From: Clitopilus passeckerianus
Taxonomy: Eukaryota > Basidiomycota > Agaricomycetes > Agaricales > Entolomataceae
DNA: 64,000 nucleotides
Assembly: GCA_944990035.1 (NCBI GenBank)
Contig: CALYLX010000096.1
Coordinates: 248,001 to 312,000 of the forward strand
Reading direction: 5' to 3'
A model generated the notes under the pieces. That model was not told the DNA's origin, did not search any database, and worked only from the letters and a program-made list of their open reading frames with translations. Positions 24,199 through 34,091 of this stretch are shown here, one piece after another; position 1 is the first letter of the stretch, and every line of letters starts with the position of its first letter. The position numbers and the translations under genes are program-made.

Positions 24199-24609
24199 AT
24201 CATTTGCCGCGGGCTCGGACTGATGACTGGAGAACTGGGAAACGATAGAGCTGTTACTTATTGTCTCAACGGACGGAGACATTATGCATTATGTTTATGC
24301 CATTATGTGGACGCGCACTCGACATGCTTCATACACGAGGTTTCCTAGAGACTTTGTGCGGCCTTACTTCTGATTAGAGGATGGTTCTTATTTCATCATG
24401 CCTCACGAGATTATGAATCAAACTTTCTTTGCTTGTTCGTCTTTGCACCTTCCATCTTTAGGCTTTCCCTCTTGAGCGCCTTTTAGACGCTCATACCTAA
24501 AATGAGGCCGTCCCGTGGTCAACCAACGTCATAATCGACGAGCAGTACTGCCTCGGTGCTGGTGATCTCCTTAACTCTTGCAGCCACCTCACTACAGAAA
24601 GCGATATCC
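24199..24609. other. Intergenic region
   Basis: About 0.4 kb between two same-strand genes. No frame, RNA or repeat supported. Confidence 0.4.
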
Positions 24610-25567
24610 ATGTCTTCAACTGTTGAATGTAAACGATCTGCCAGCTTCTATCTAGACCATGTTGTATTCAAGGTCAACGTTTCACTCTCTCATTTGTGCT
24701 CCTTGAGCTCACCCTAGAGCTTCTGCAGGTGGAGAACACATTGTTCAAGATCCCAAAGATGTACTTTGTGGAGAACTCTCCTATATTCAGGGATACGTAT
24801 TCTCTGCCGAATGAAGGAGGATCTGAAGAGGGCACGAGCGACAAGAACCCTTTTTCCCTCGAGGATGTCGACGAATCCACATTTGAATCCATTCTTCGCT
24901 TGATGTATCCACGGTGAATAGTTTTGGCGAGTTTGAGGCGTTATGAACTGATCCAACCCATCTCATGTAGCCCAGATTACCTAATCCCTCAATTTCCCGG
25001 CTCCACCCCACAATCCTCAGAAATCTGCCAAGGCCGAAAAAAGAAATCCTGTCAGATCCAGTGCCTTCGACGGCTCCAGTATCTCCAGAAGAAAAACAAC
25101 AAAACGAGCGAAAAGCTAACTTGGCCGTCCTTGGACTGGCTAGAAAATGGATATTTCAAGGCATCCATGCTCACCAGGTCGAAGAGCTCACAAAGTCGAA
25201 CGGCATCAGCCCTATTGAGAGAATCCTGATGGGTCGAGAGCATCGCATCCCCAAATGGATTCGAACGGGATACCGTGAGCTCATTCTTCGCGAAGAGCCT
25301 CTCGCCGAGACAGAGTATTGGCGACTGGGAATTGACACCGCTGCAAGGATTGTGCAACTGCGGGAGGAACGACTCACAAGGCGGGGGGACATATCTAGCT
25401 TCCGGGTGGGAAAGATCCCAGGCTCAACTGTGCTACGGGTTGAGATGAAAGGAGGCTCAATAGGTAGTTGCGGAGAACTAGCTGACACTGGTATAGAGCG
25501 GGTGTTCGCTAAGGAGCTACAGGCTGTGGACAAGGATTATCAAGATTTTTATGCCGTGGATGCGTAG
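24610..25567 (+). CDS. BTB/POZ domain protein (BTB-4)
   Basis: Three exons: 24610-24672, 24729-24913, 24976-25567; 279 residues. Exon 1 is MSSTVECKRSASFYLDHVVF plus K. Exon 2 (185 nt) is the BTB core: VENTLFKIPKMYFVENSPIF, RDTYSLP, SDKNPFSLEDVDESTFESIL, RLMYP. The exon-3 acceptor that keeps frame is GTAGCCCAG ending at 24975; the nearer TAG five bases upstream would not. Exon 3 then has LAVLGLARKWIFQGIHAHQV, MGREHRIPKWIRTGYRELIL, AARIVQLREERLTRRG, and the tail FAKELQAVDKDYQDFYAVDA. Intact. Family role as for BTB-3. Confidence 0.85.
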
Positions 25568-26916
25568 AGTAGAACCAAAGTGGAAATGTCTGAAGATTCT
25601 CATCTCTGCGATCTGTCGTTAGCTCCCTAAGTTATGTACAATAACAGATAATAAATTTGATGGTCACCAACTGGCACCTGTTCCTTCCATTCCTCGAAGA
25701 GATCGGCTGGTTAGCGGCACAAGCCACGGCCATGCATCTATTTCGCAAACCCACCAAAACACGACGTGCTGGGAAAGTCAAAAAATCTATCCAAAACCCA
25801 GATATCCTCAAGTCCGTTGAGGCCACCCTCAAGGGCGAGTAACGGCGGACGAATGAGCGAACCGGACGACGAACGCCCTTCCACGGTGGCGAAAACAACA
25901 GGCTAGGACTACGACCTCGCTAGGGGCAACATGATCGTGGTCAATGTTGGTGTGTAGGATCGCAGGTTCGAGGCAAGGTGTCTCGAAAGGGATGTACAAA
26001 CGACGCGTAGGAGGAACGCAGGCTTTGGTGTCACCAACCATACTCCAAGCACGCGTGTAACCCACTCGTCTGATCCCGTTTCCTAGCATCTGCTGTGCAC
26101 CTCGCCCTCATCTATAGGGTGTTGTTAACAACCTCTCGCTCTCGTTTTGGTATAATGGTAGATGACGAAAGTTTGACTAGATTTTAGGATGAGAATTCAC
26201 TTAGCCATCTGAATGCATGTAAAATTGAATTCCTTCGCCTTCTTGCCGTATTTGAGCGGCAGATTCCCGCTACCTTAGGTAGTGGGTTATAGGGGCCGAT
26301 GGATTCACGTTTTGGTGCGCGATCAAAATTTTTGAATGCGGGCCGAACTCGTATGTAATCCAATTACAGACTCCGCATTTAATATTTATGTCCGACAGCT
26401 TTCCATCGAACATCATTCAAACAGTACTCCTCAAAGAACAGTCATGTTCCTGCTCAATAATCAGCCAGCTTCCTTGAATACGATTTTTGGTCAAGTGCAG
26501 TTTCCTATTTCGGAATATTCTCTCCAGGATCTACTTTTTCTTTTGCCCAATGTCGACTTCTAGTCTCTGCACAATCCCTGTACCTTGTTCTTCAGGACTA
26601 TTCAAATCCGAGCTTTTGTGTTTCTATTGTTTATTACTGGGTGCAAATTTATGTACTTGTGTTTCAATGCATGCATTAGATTCAAACGGTAGCGGGCAAT
26701 GCCATGCGCAGCGCGGCCCTTAGAATAATACTTGGGTTTGGAAATGTCATCTCCCTGCCGCCTCTTTGATAAATGCCTCCACTTTGAACCTACATTTGGC
26801 ATTTGTCACTGATCGGCATCGTCCGAGTCGGCATCCCCCTGTGCAGTTTGTTCGTGGCGAAGCTGTGTGAGCTTGACCGCATTCGTGTTTGGACTAGTAG
26901 ATTCGTCACATAGTTC
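25568..26916. other. Gene-poor interval
   Basis: About 1.35 kb without a supportable gene. A 61-codon frame at 25657-25842 and an 86-codon frame at 25829-26089 (minus) lack start, splice or domain evidence. The segment near 25950-25975 contains GGTTCGAGGC, resembling a tRNA B box, and 26147-26160 contains TGGTATAATGGTAG, resembling a tRNA 5' region, but neither can be folded into a tRNA. It may contain decayed tRNA-derived sequence. Confidence 0.35.
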
Positions 26917-27519
26917 ATGCCAACTACCGCTCCTTTACAACGCAAGTTCCTTGAGGAACTCGGTGACGTCGACAGTTCCTTCAAACGAGCCCGCTTTGAG
27001 AAATACCTGTCCACTGCTGGCCCATCGTCTGAGCCTCTTCCCGAAACTGCCAATGTCGAGCTTCAAGTCGAATCTTCCATCCCGACGGTATCCTGCCAAA
27101 GTAGTTCCGGTACCCTCCCCTTGGAACCCTACGCAGTGTCAGATGAAGAGTCCGACCTTTCCGAAGATGCCATCCTGGAGCTTGCCCTTCCAATGATCAC
27201 ACAAGCCTGTCTCTTGTTCGCACAAATGATGACTATCCTACTGGAACAAACACTCACGAGGTCAAGGCGATTACAAGATGTTAGAGGAAACCAGGATTAT
27301 GTCTACAACACAAATCTTCTCGAATCCGCTCATACGATCCTTCATAATGACCGGAACAACGGCTCTCCACAACGTCAATTGGAAAATAATGACTCGGAAG
27401 TAGCTGAAGTTCAACCTACAACCACTGTCCTTGCCCACCGCCCAAAGAATATCTCGAAGCCGCTAAGGCGAAGCGCGAGGTTACAGAAGCTGGCTAATGC
27501 TGGCAAGGGGAACAAGTAA
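26917..27519 (+). CDS. Hypothetical protein, 200 residues
   Basis: Single open frame with a true ATG (MPTTAPLQRKFLEELGDVDS). It contains an acidic serine patch (SDEESDLSEDAILELA), a short hydrophobic Met/Leu stretch (QACLLFAQMMTILLEQ) and a basic C-terminus (ISKPLRRSARLQKLANAGKG) that could be a nuclear localisation signal. The hydrophobic stretch could instead be part of an unrecognised intron of about 53 bp starting near GTCTCTTG. No signal peptide. I do not recognise a family. It converges with the GNAT gene 158 bp downstream. Confidence 0.45.
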   Translation: MPTTAPLQRKFLEELGDVDSSFKRARFEKYLSTAGPSSEPLPETANVELQVESSIPTVSCQSSSGTLPLEPYAVSDEESDLSEDAILELALPMITQACLLFAQMMTILLEQTLTRSRRLQDVRGNQDYVYNTNLLESAHTILHNDRNNGSPQRQLENNDSEVAEVQPTTTVLAHRPKNISKPLRRSARLQKLANAGKGNK

Positions 27520-27677
27520 CTATTCGTAGACGCCGTGAAGCTGGACGACCCTACGAGGCGATTCGAGATTGCCGATTGACAGCCCATATGAAGGACGCAG
27601 ATTTTGAGACCGATGCTAAAGCGAAATTATAGATCCTAATTTCTTACGATGCGTACATAATTAGTTGGTAAATTTCC

Positions 27678-28281
27678 TCACGTCGCCGACGCACCTCCGC
27701 TAACAAGCCAATCTTCATCTAGAATACCCATTCTAATTTCATCATGCCATGTGCCGTTAATCCACACTGCTTTCCGTACGCACGCCTCCTCAACAAATCC
27801 ACTATCATGTCGTGTAAGCACGAATTTGAATACTTGTAAGCCAGACGGCCACCAACATTTTCTTGTAAACTTTGATGGCACGGTCATTACCACTGAACAC
27901 CAGCAGCGAAACCCGATGCATCCCCATATTTCTAAACGCGTAGTCTACCATGAAGCGTGTGACCTCCGTTCCGTATCCATTATTCTGGAAGTCAGGATGG
28001 AGGCTGATCCAGAATAGCGTGTTTCGATTCTTTTCTTCCATCCCGAAGAAGGAGAACAGGCCAACGAAAGCTCCAGTTTCGAGTTCTTCGATAACACAAA
28101 ACATTGGACTTGACGTGAAGAACTTCAAGGCACCGTCCTTGAAGCTATCTTCGGCGAGGGGAACGACGTAGCCGCCTCCCTGAAGCCAGATTGAGTTGCC
28201 ACGATTATTAACAAGATGGAAGAGAGTGTCGAAATCGCTCTCTTTGTAGGCGCGTAAACGCAATCGCTGTGTGGTGAACAT
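27678..28281 (-). CDS. GNAT-family N-acetyltransferase
   Basis: Two exons, 28281-27857 and 27801-27678, joined across a 55-bp intron (GTTGGT...GATAG) to 182 residues. The start chosen, MFTTQRLRLRAYKESDFDTL, is the typical beginning of RimJ/RimL-type GNATs (TxRLxLRxxxxxD). Motif A is LHPDFQNNGYGTEVTRFMVD, where QNNGYG stands in for the usual acetyl-CoA-binding Q/RxxGxG/A; motif B region is GMHRVSLLVFSGNDRAIKVY, followed across the splice by KKIGFVEEACVRKAVWING. This is a complete GNAT of normal length. The substrate (protein N-terminus, polyamine, antibiotic or other small molecule) cannot be told. An in-frame ATG further upstream would add about 32 residues but lacks family support. Confidence 0.88.
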
Positions 28282-28590
28282 AAGAAGATTGAAGCAGGAG
28301 ATGCAGGGATGAGAACAGTGGGGATCTGAAAACTGTGGAGACCGACCTTGTCGAGTCAGGATGGAATTGATGATCATACTGGCGGATCCGGAAGAGAAGC
28401 TATGGGCGCGATGCGAACATTCCTCAAGTTATTGCAACGGCGAACTGCAACATAGTCTAATTGACCAACCTTGCCACATTTGGCACTCGGAATGCTGCCT
28501 TGGTCGGATCGTGACATGGTATATGAACAAGCATTGTCGATAGCTTACTGCCACGACTGGTACCTGAACTTCCACACACTACCGCGAAAA

Positions 28591-29579
28591 ATGGCCAGAG
28601 CAAGGCATAGCGACATCTTTTACCTGGACACAGTGGTATTTCAGGTAAGGTATCTGAAGGCTGATGCGCAAGTGGTAAGCAAGCACTAATTTTGAACGCT
28701 CCAGGTCGAACAGACTCTCTATAAAGTCCCCAAGTCCTACTTCATCGAGAACTCCCCGATTTTCCGGGACATGTTTGAAATGCCTCCAACTGCTCAAGGA
28801 GTTGACGGCTGCAGCGACGAAAATCCTCTCGTCTTAGAGGGCGTCGGTAAACCGGAATTTGAACACCTACTTCAATTCATGTACCCTAAGTGAGGCACCA
28901 TCCTTCTACTTCGCAACATACGGCTGATGATCATTTTTAATCAGGCAAATCCACCACTGGACGAAACCCCATCTGCAAACAGCACGAACCGAGTGGGGAT
29001 CCTCCGAAAGTGAATTGAGAATTGCACAACTGGATTTTGCCGCCTTGTCTAGGCGTTCTTTCAAGTCAAAAATCTCCCCTCCTGCACCCCCGGCGACCTT
29101 ATCGACTTTGCCCTCCTCCACCTGTGCCGAAAATGGATCTTCTGGGCATTCATGCCAGGCTAGTCTCCGACATAGACCGTACCGAGGACACCCTCCAGGC
29201 CAAGACTCCCCCACTCCTGAAGGTAGCTAGGGGAAAGGAGCATCGTATCCCAGAGTGGGTCCACTCGGGGTATGCTGAACTTGTAAAACGGGAGGATGCG
29301 CTGTCGGTCGATGAAATGAAAGTATTGGGATGGGAAAGATCTGCGCGTATATTAGGGCTCAGGGAGAGGAAGCTGAAGAGGGCGAGGTCAAACTCTACTC
29401 ATACCAGTCAGGGGGGATGGAGTAGCATCCAGCCAGATAACGGCTGGGGGTCTCAAGTCGTGGAGAAAACTCCCGGTGGGCCTGACCCGAAATGGATCGA
29501 TGCTGAGGTGGAAAGACTTTTTGAAGAAGAGTTGCGCGATATAAAGCGGGATAATGAAGATTTCTATCGTGATGACTAG
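28591..29579 (+). pseudogene. BTB/POZ gene with frameshifts in exon 3 (BTB-5)
   Basis: Exon 1 (from ATG 28591) is MARARHSDIFYLDTVVFQ; exon 2 (28705-28889, 185 nt) is a clean BTB core: VEQTLYKVPKSYFIENSPIF, RDMFEMP, CSDENPLVLEGV, LLQFMYP. In exon 3 the conserved helix is read as FALLHLCRKWIF in one frame, but the directly following GIHARLVSDI and GKEHRIPEWVHSGYAELVKR lie in the next frame; in BTB-4 these are adjacent (RKWIFQGIHA). A second slip is needed upstream, probably at the five-C run near 29087-29091. The tail IKRDNEDFYRDD is preserved. A splice to 29066 would avoid the stops but would scramble the helix. Best read as a recently frameshifted gene. Confidence 0.65.
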
Positions 29580-29978
29580 CGTAGAGTACGTATGAACACG
29601 TCTGCCAGACTAGATTAATGGCTTTGGGACATTATCTCGTGCTGGTAATGAATTATGAACGCTGGGATTACCGCACAGTTGTAATGTACCAGGTCGAGGA
29701 GAGGCTCAAAGTCGCTCGACATGTAAACGCGTCTTCAGCCTGACTCGAAGTAGTGAACAGAATGATTGAGGTGCAAGAGGGTGGTTATTGGCATATTGGT
29801 GGCCTTGAGGACAGGCGTCAAGATCATCACGGACGCGTCTAGATCTAGGTGCTCGAAGGCTCTTCGACGGAACGTAAAGATGGAAGATCACTGTGTGCCG
29901 ATTTATTGGTCTAGTGTATCCTCAGTCGATGCATTCGATAGAATGGCTGTTAAATCGGACGAATCCACTTGGTCGGTA
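29580..29978. other. Convergent intergenic region
   Basis: Between BTB-5 and the F-box gene that end towards each other. No gene seen. Confidence 0.4.
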
Positions 29979-31562
29979 TCAAGTAGTATCACCGTAAGCA
30001 ACATGGAACTCACGACGGAAATGGCCATCCTTTAGCACGCAGAATCCGCCCGCACGTTCGTACATCTCCGTCAGATCCAATGGAAGAGGCGATGGAAGTG
30101 GTTGATTGACGTTGGCGGGGGCATATCGGCAGTGAAAATCTACCTTCATGAGTTCTGTGACGCCTTTGGGCTGGATCCCTTTCCTACATCTGGCGGCATA
30201 CTGAAGGGCTTCGACAGATTCGGCATCAGGAAAAATGGTTCCCCTCAGGGCTAGCAACCGAGGAAGTAATTCGCCGGAGCCAATTTTACGAAGAGTGCTT
30301 GAGTACATCGGTGAGCGAATCATCGAGATGTCCTCCAAGGTGGGCGTCAATGAAAGTAGATATTCAAAGGCCTGTTTCGACATATGGATGCTGGTGTAGA
30401 AGCGGAGAGTCTTAATATGACAGCACGACCTCAGGAGCAGGCTGCAGAGATCATCGGGTGAAACGACGGTACCACGATAAGCATTGATGCTTAATTCATC
30501 TAGGCTGGGCAATACTAAAGATGATAATAGCGCGCTGATTTCGCTGGGGTCGACAGTGTCAGGCTCTGTGTTGGTTATAGTCAACTCGAGTGTCCTCAAG
30601 CCCATGAGGCGTATTGCTTCAATGGTAGGCAGAAGCTTTTGGGCAGGGACGGAGCCACACAATTTGGCTCTACATGTTTGGAGATGAGGACACTTTATCA
30701 AGAGCACCAGAACCATCAAAGGAGGCAGAAGAAGATCACCCATTAGATGACTTATGGATAAATGCTGCAAGGTCTTCCACGGGGTATCCGATTCAAGATC
30801 TATTGGTAACTGTCAGAACAACGTTGGTCGAAGGAAGTAAGATTATTGACCTTGTGGCGTATATGGAATGGATAGGTAATGTGGGTCGTCTTCGTCATAA
30901 AAATCCAATGTCAAAGACTTGAGGTCTGATACGGAGCCCAATAAGGAAAATATGGTGGTGGTGATTCCTGAATCCGCGTTCTTGTAATCTATATCCAGCT
31001 GCTGCAATCGAGGTACCACCAGGCGTCTCAAGAACTCCTGGCTTAACTCGGACCCAAGATAACCGAAATCGATAGTGAGGTCGCGAGTCCCACGACGAAT
31101 GATCTCTTGTGCGATGCTAGTAAGCTTCTCTAAATTTTGTAGGCCTTCTGGGCTGAGCTGGTCGCACCCAGAATAGTCAACATATACGGTCTCGTAGAGG
31201 ACGGGCGTGTGAAGGACGATCTGTCTCCAGCGCGAGCAGATGTGTTCGGGATAACAGTTGTAGAGAGTGGGGTTTATGGATGACTGCGTGATTCGATATG
31301 AGAGATAATCACGGGTGAATTCGAAGATGTGAGAGAGAATCTCTGGTGGTAGCCTCTTGTGCAGGGCTAATGCGGATTCGAGTAGAAATATCCGTGTTTT
31401 GAGGCCTTCCGCTTGACTTTCATTGAGGATTTGTTTGCATTGCCTGTAAATCTCCTCCAACTCCATTCGTGTTTGCGGTGAAAGGAGGTAGTTAGATCTC
31501 CATGCTTGGTCCTCCACTGGGTGGATTGGAGGGTTTTTTGGAGGTGGTATGTGCATTTCCAT
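29979..31562 (-). CDS. F-box protein, subfamily B (F-box B1)
   Basis: Two exons, 31562-30851 and 30799-29979, with a 51-bp intron; 510 residues. Starts MEMHIPPPKNPPIHPVEDQA; an upstream in-frame ATG at 31622 is possible, but the paralogue at 54104-55731 aligns to this one. A coiled region (ELEEIYRQCKQILNESQAEG) precedes the F-box: LHKRLPPEILSHIFEFTRDY and CYPEHICSRWRQIVLHTPVL. The rest is leucine-rich without strict repeats (DLESDTPWKTLQHLSISHLM, LRKIGSGELLPRLLALRGTI). F-box proteins bind Skp1 and bring substrates to SCF ubiquitin ligases; the C-terminal half would bind the substrate, which is unknown. Intact. Confidence 0.85.
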
Positions 31563-32429
31563 GGCTTCCCGAAGGCTGTTCCTGTACCACGACTGTATCA
31601 GAAAAACGGGAAAGGCTATCATTTAGTACAATAGGATAAGTCTCACAGAACAGGTTTAAACTTCCACCCTGAGTTCAGGATTGGGTATTCTGGAGTTGAT
31701 TGTGTTCTTCAACTAGGGTTGAAGGTCGACGCGATCATGGTCAACGGCCAAGAGCAATTGATGATCATGCACGGCCATGGCGGGTCAAACTTGTCGTCGG
31801 GTTACGAAGCAAGGAATCGGCCGGATATCATACATCAAGCTTCAAGCTTTGATTATAGTCGTAACAGCCATTTGCAAATGGCTGAAATATCTCGACATGG
31901 CGTAAACATTTAGGAGCTTTCTAGGTTTGAACGTTTAAACGCCGATACCGGCTTGCTCTACTCAGGGGAGAGCGCTCTAATGTGACTATCAAGTTAACCA
32001 AGCTACATCCTCTGGTCTACGGGGGAGTGTTCCCTTCTGCTAATGCCCAATCGTTGATCTGGGTTTCGTCACGGAACCCATGTCCTCTGGTCGCCTATTA
32101 ACACACGAGGGTAATTGCTCTGCACCAAACGGTAAGTTCACTGACCTGACAAAAGTGGAGCATTTCACTTACGTAAAATTGCTTACACTCAGCTTGCAAA
32201 GATAACTTCACCTTGATTAGTACTGCGGCCAACACCGCTCATCGTGTATGGATTTTCTAATACAGCAGCCAAACTATGAAGGTACCATATAGCCCGGCCT
32301 CGTAATTGACTGATGTCAGCCGCTATCGAGCAAATGACTTAAATAACTCGGATACCTGGACTATGGTCGACCAACAACCACTCCTACTCGACGACGACCT
32401 CAAGCCTCTTCTTACCACAGACGACTGTT
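31563..32429. other. Divergent intergenic region
   Basis: About 0.87 kb between F-box B1 and the SDR gene. A 64-codon frame at 31719-31913 has no support. Nothing recognised. Confidence 0.45.
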
Positions 32430-33587
32430 ATGTCTCATCTCAAGGTCTCTTCACTTGGTGATCTTTCTGGGCTTGTGGCCCTTGTGACCGGCGGTGGAAC
32501 TGGAATGTGAGTCATGTAGACTCCTGATGACCGAGAGCAAATAACTAACTTCAATCTTGCATAGTGGATTCATAATGGCAAAGGCATTAGCTTCCAATGG
32601 TGCGAAGGTCTACATCACGGGGAGACGAAAGGAAAAACTCGAAAGCGCGGCATCGGTCGAGATTGAAGCGCCAGGAAGTCTAGTTCCGTCAGTACTTCTT
32701 CCTCTCCTTGTCCATTCACGGCTCATATTGTCGCAGGTTACCCATGGATGTTCTTTCCAAAGAATCGGTCCAGTTAGCTGTGAAGGCTCTAGGCGAAGCT
32801 GAAGGAAAATTAGACATCCTTGTCAACAAGTAAGTCGCAGTTGTCATTACTATGCGAAGCTTGATATGAACGAAAGCTCTTATTATTAGCGCGGGCGTCG
32901 CTCCATCGTACATGCCTTTCGTCAGCGACCACTCCTCAGACGGTACCGCAACAATTGGCCAGAAATTATTCGAGAATGATACATACGAGGGCTGGGCAGC
33001 GACCTTCGCGAGCAACACCACGGCTCCCTACTTTGTGACGAACGCATTCCTGGAGCTTCTTCACAAGGGCGCGAAATCACGAACCGGCGAAACCTCGAGT
33101 GTTATCAACATCTCAAGTTCTTTCGCCCAAACTAACCTCTCGATGAACAACGTATGCCCTGCCCCACAGAATTAGGCTATTATCTAACCTTCTTTTGCCC
33201 ACAGTTCGCTTATGGTGCTAGCAAGGCAGCCGTTGAACAAGTGACTAAAGCCCTCGCCACTGAATATGCTCTTCACAAGATCCCTGTTCGTGTCAACGCA
33301 ATCGCCCCAGGGACATTCCCATCAGAGCTGACGGGCTCGGAAGCATCCCTGAGGGAAAGCTCACTCCAAGCTATTCCTGGTTCCCTTCTGCCTGCACCCG
33401 TTCTGCGACCTGGAAGGTGGGTGCTTGAACTTAGAATAATCCTTAACGTAGAACCTAACATGCTCTATCCGGCTTTAGAGAAGAAGAGCTTGCTTTGACT
33501 ATTGTATACCTGGCCTCGCGGGCCGGTGGCTTTACGAATGGGCATGTCCTAGTGACGGATGGTGGTTGGAGCCTTATTAATCCTTAA
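32430..33587 (+). CDS. Short-chain dehydrogenase/reductase
   Basis: NAD(P)(H)-dependent oxidoreductase of the classical SDR family, about 290 residues from six exons (first exon 32430-32506). Rossmann motif VALVTGGGTGIGFIMAKALA crosses the first splice; ITGRRKEKL suggests an NADP(H) preference because of the Arg pair. NNAG is split by an intron (LVNN, then AGVAPSYMPF). The catalytic Ser lies in NISSS, and the active-site Tyr and Lys are in FAYGASKAAVEQVTKALA. C-terminal landmarks are VNAIAPGTFPSELTG and GHVLVTDGGW. All catalytic residues are present. Substrate unknown. It lies just upstream of, and parallel to, the GH31 gene, but I see no evidence of a shared pathway. Confidence 0.92.
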
Positions 33588-34091
33588 GATACAATTGTAA
33601 CCCTCTTCGTACATCTGTCAGCGAGTACTCGAGCAATTCAAAGCTGACTTCGTATCCTGCACGGTGGTTGCTGGCAAGTTGCCGATAGCGATCAGCAAGC
33701 TGATGTCATTCAATTTCTACCCTCATTTGGAGGCGGAAGTGGTTTTCTCCCACGACCCTTCACCTTCCCAGTCCTTCCGAAAGCCGATGGCGTTACTCCG
33801 CCTCCACCTTGAAATTTGAACGCAATGGCCTCAGTATCTCATGCAAGCATGATTATCACTGTCTAAGCTGCCCTTTAAGCTCATCATGAGACTATCGCTA
33901 ATAATGCCAAGTACACGCAAGTATAGCCGATGAATACAGAGAAGCTATTAAATCATCACGGGGAGGCTCCTTGCCGTCAACCCAACTTCTTCGAAGCTCC
34001 AAGGCGGACAGGCGGACGAGACGGACCGATTTTGCATCAAACATATAAGATGAAGGACTTTCCGAGTTTTCACTAATCTGAGCCGGGTGCA
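33588..34091. other. Intergenic region upstream of GH31
   Basis: About 0.5 kb. Holds the SDR terminator and the GH31 promoter; no gene seen. Confidence 0.4.

Noticed and set aside
25945..26165. tRNA-like motifs GGTTCGAGGC and TGGTATAATGGTAG
   Set aside because: Neither has a pairing T stem, anticodon stem or acceptor stem at the right distances; no tRNA gene can be folded.
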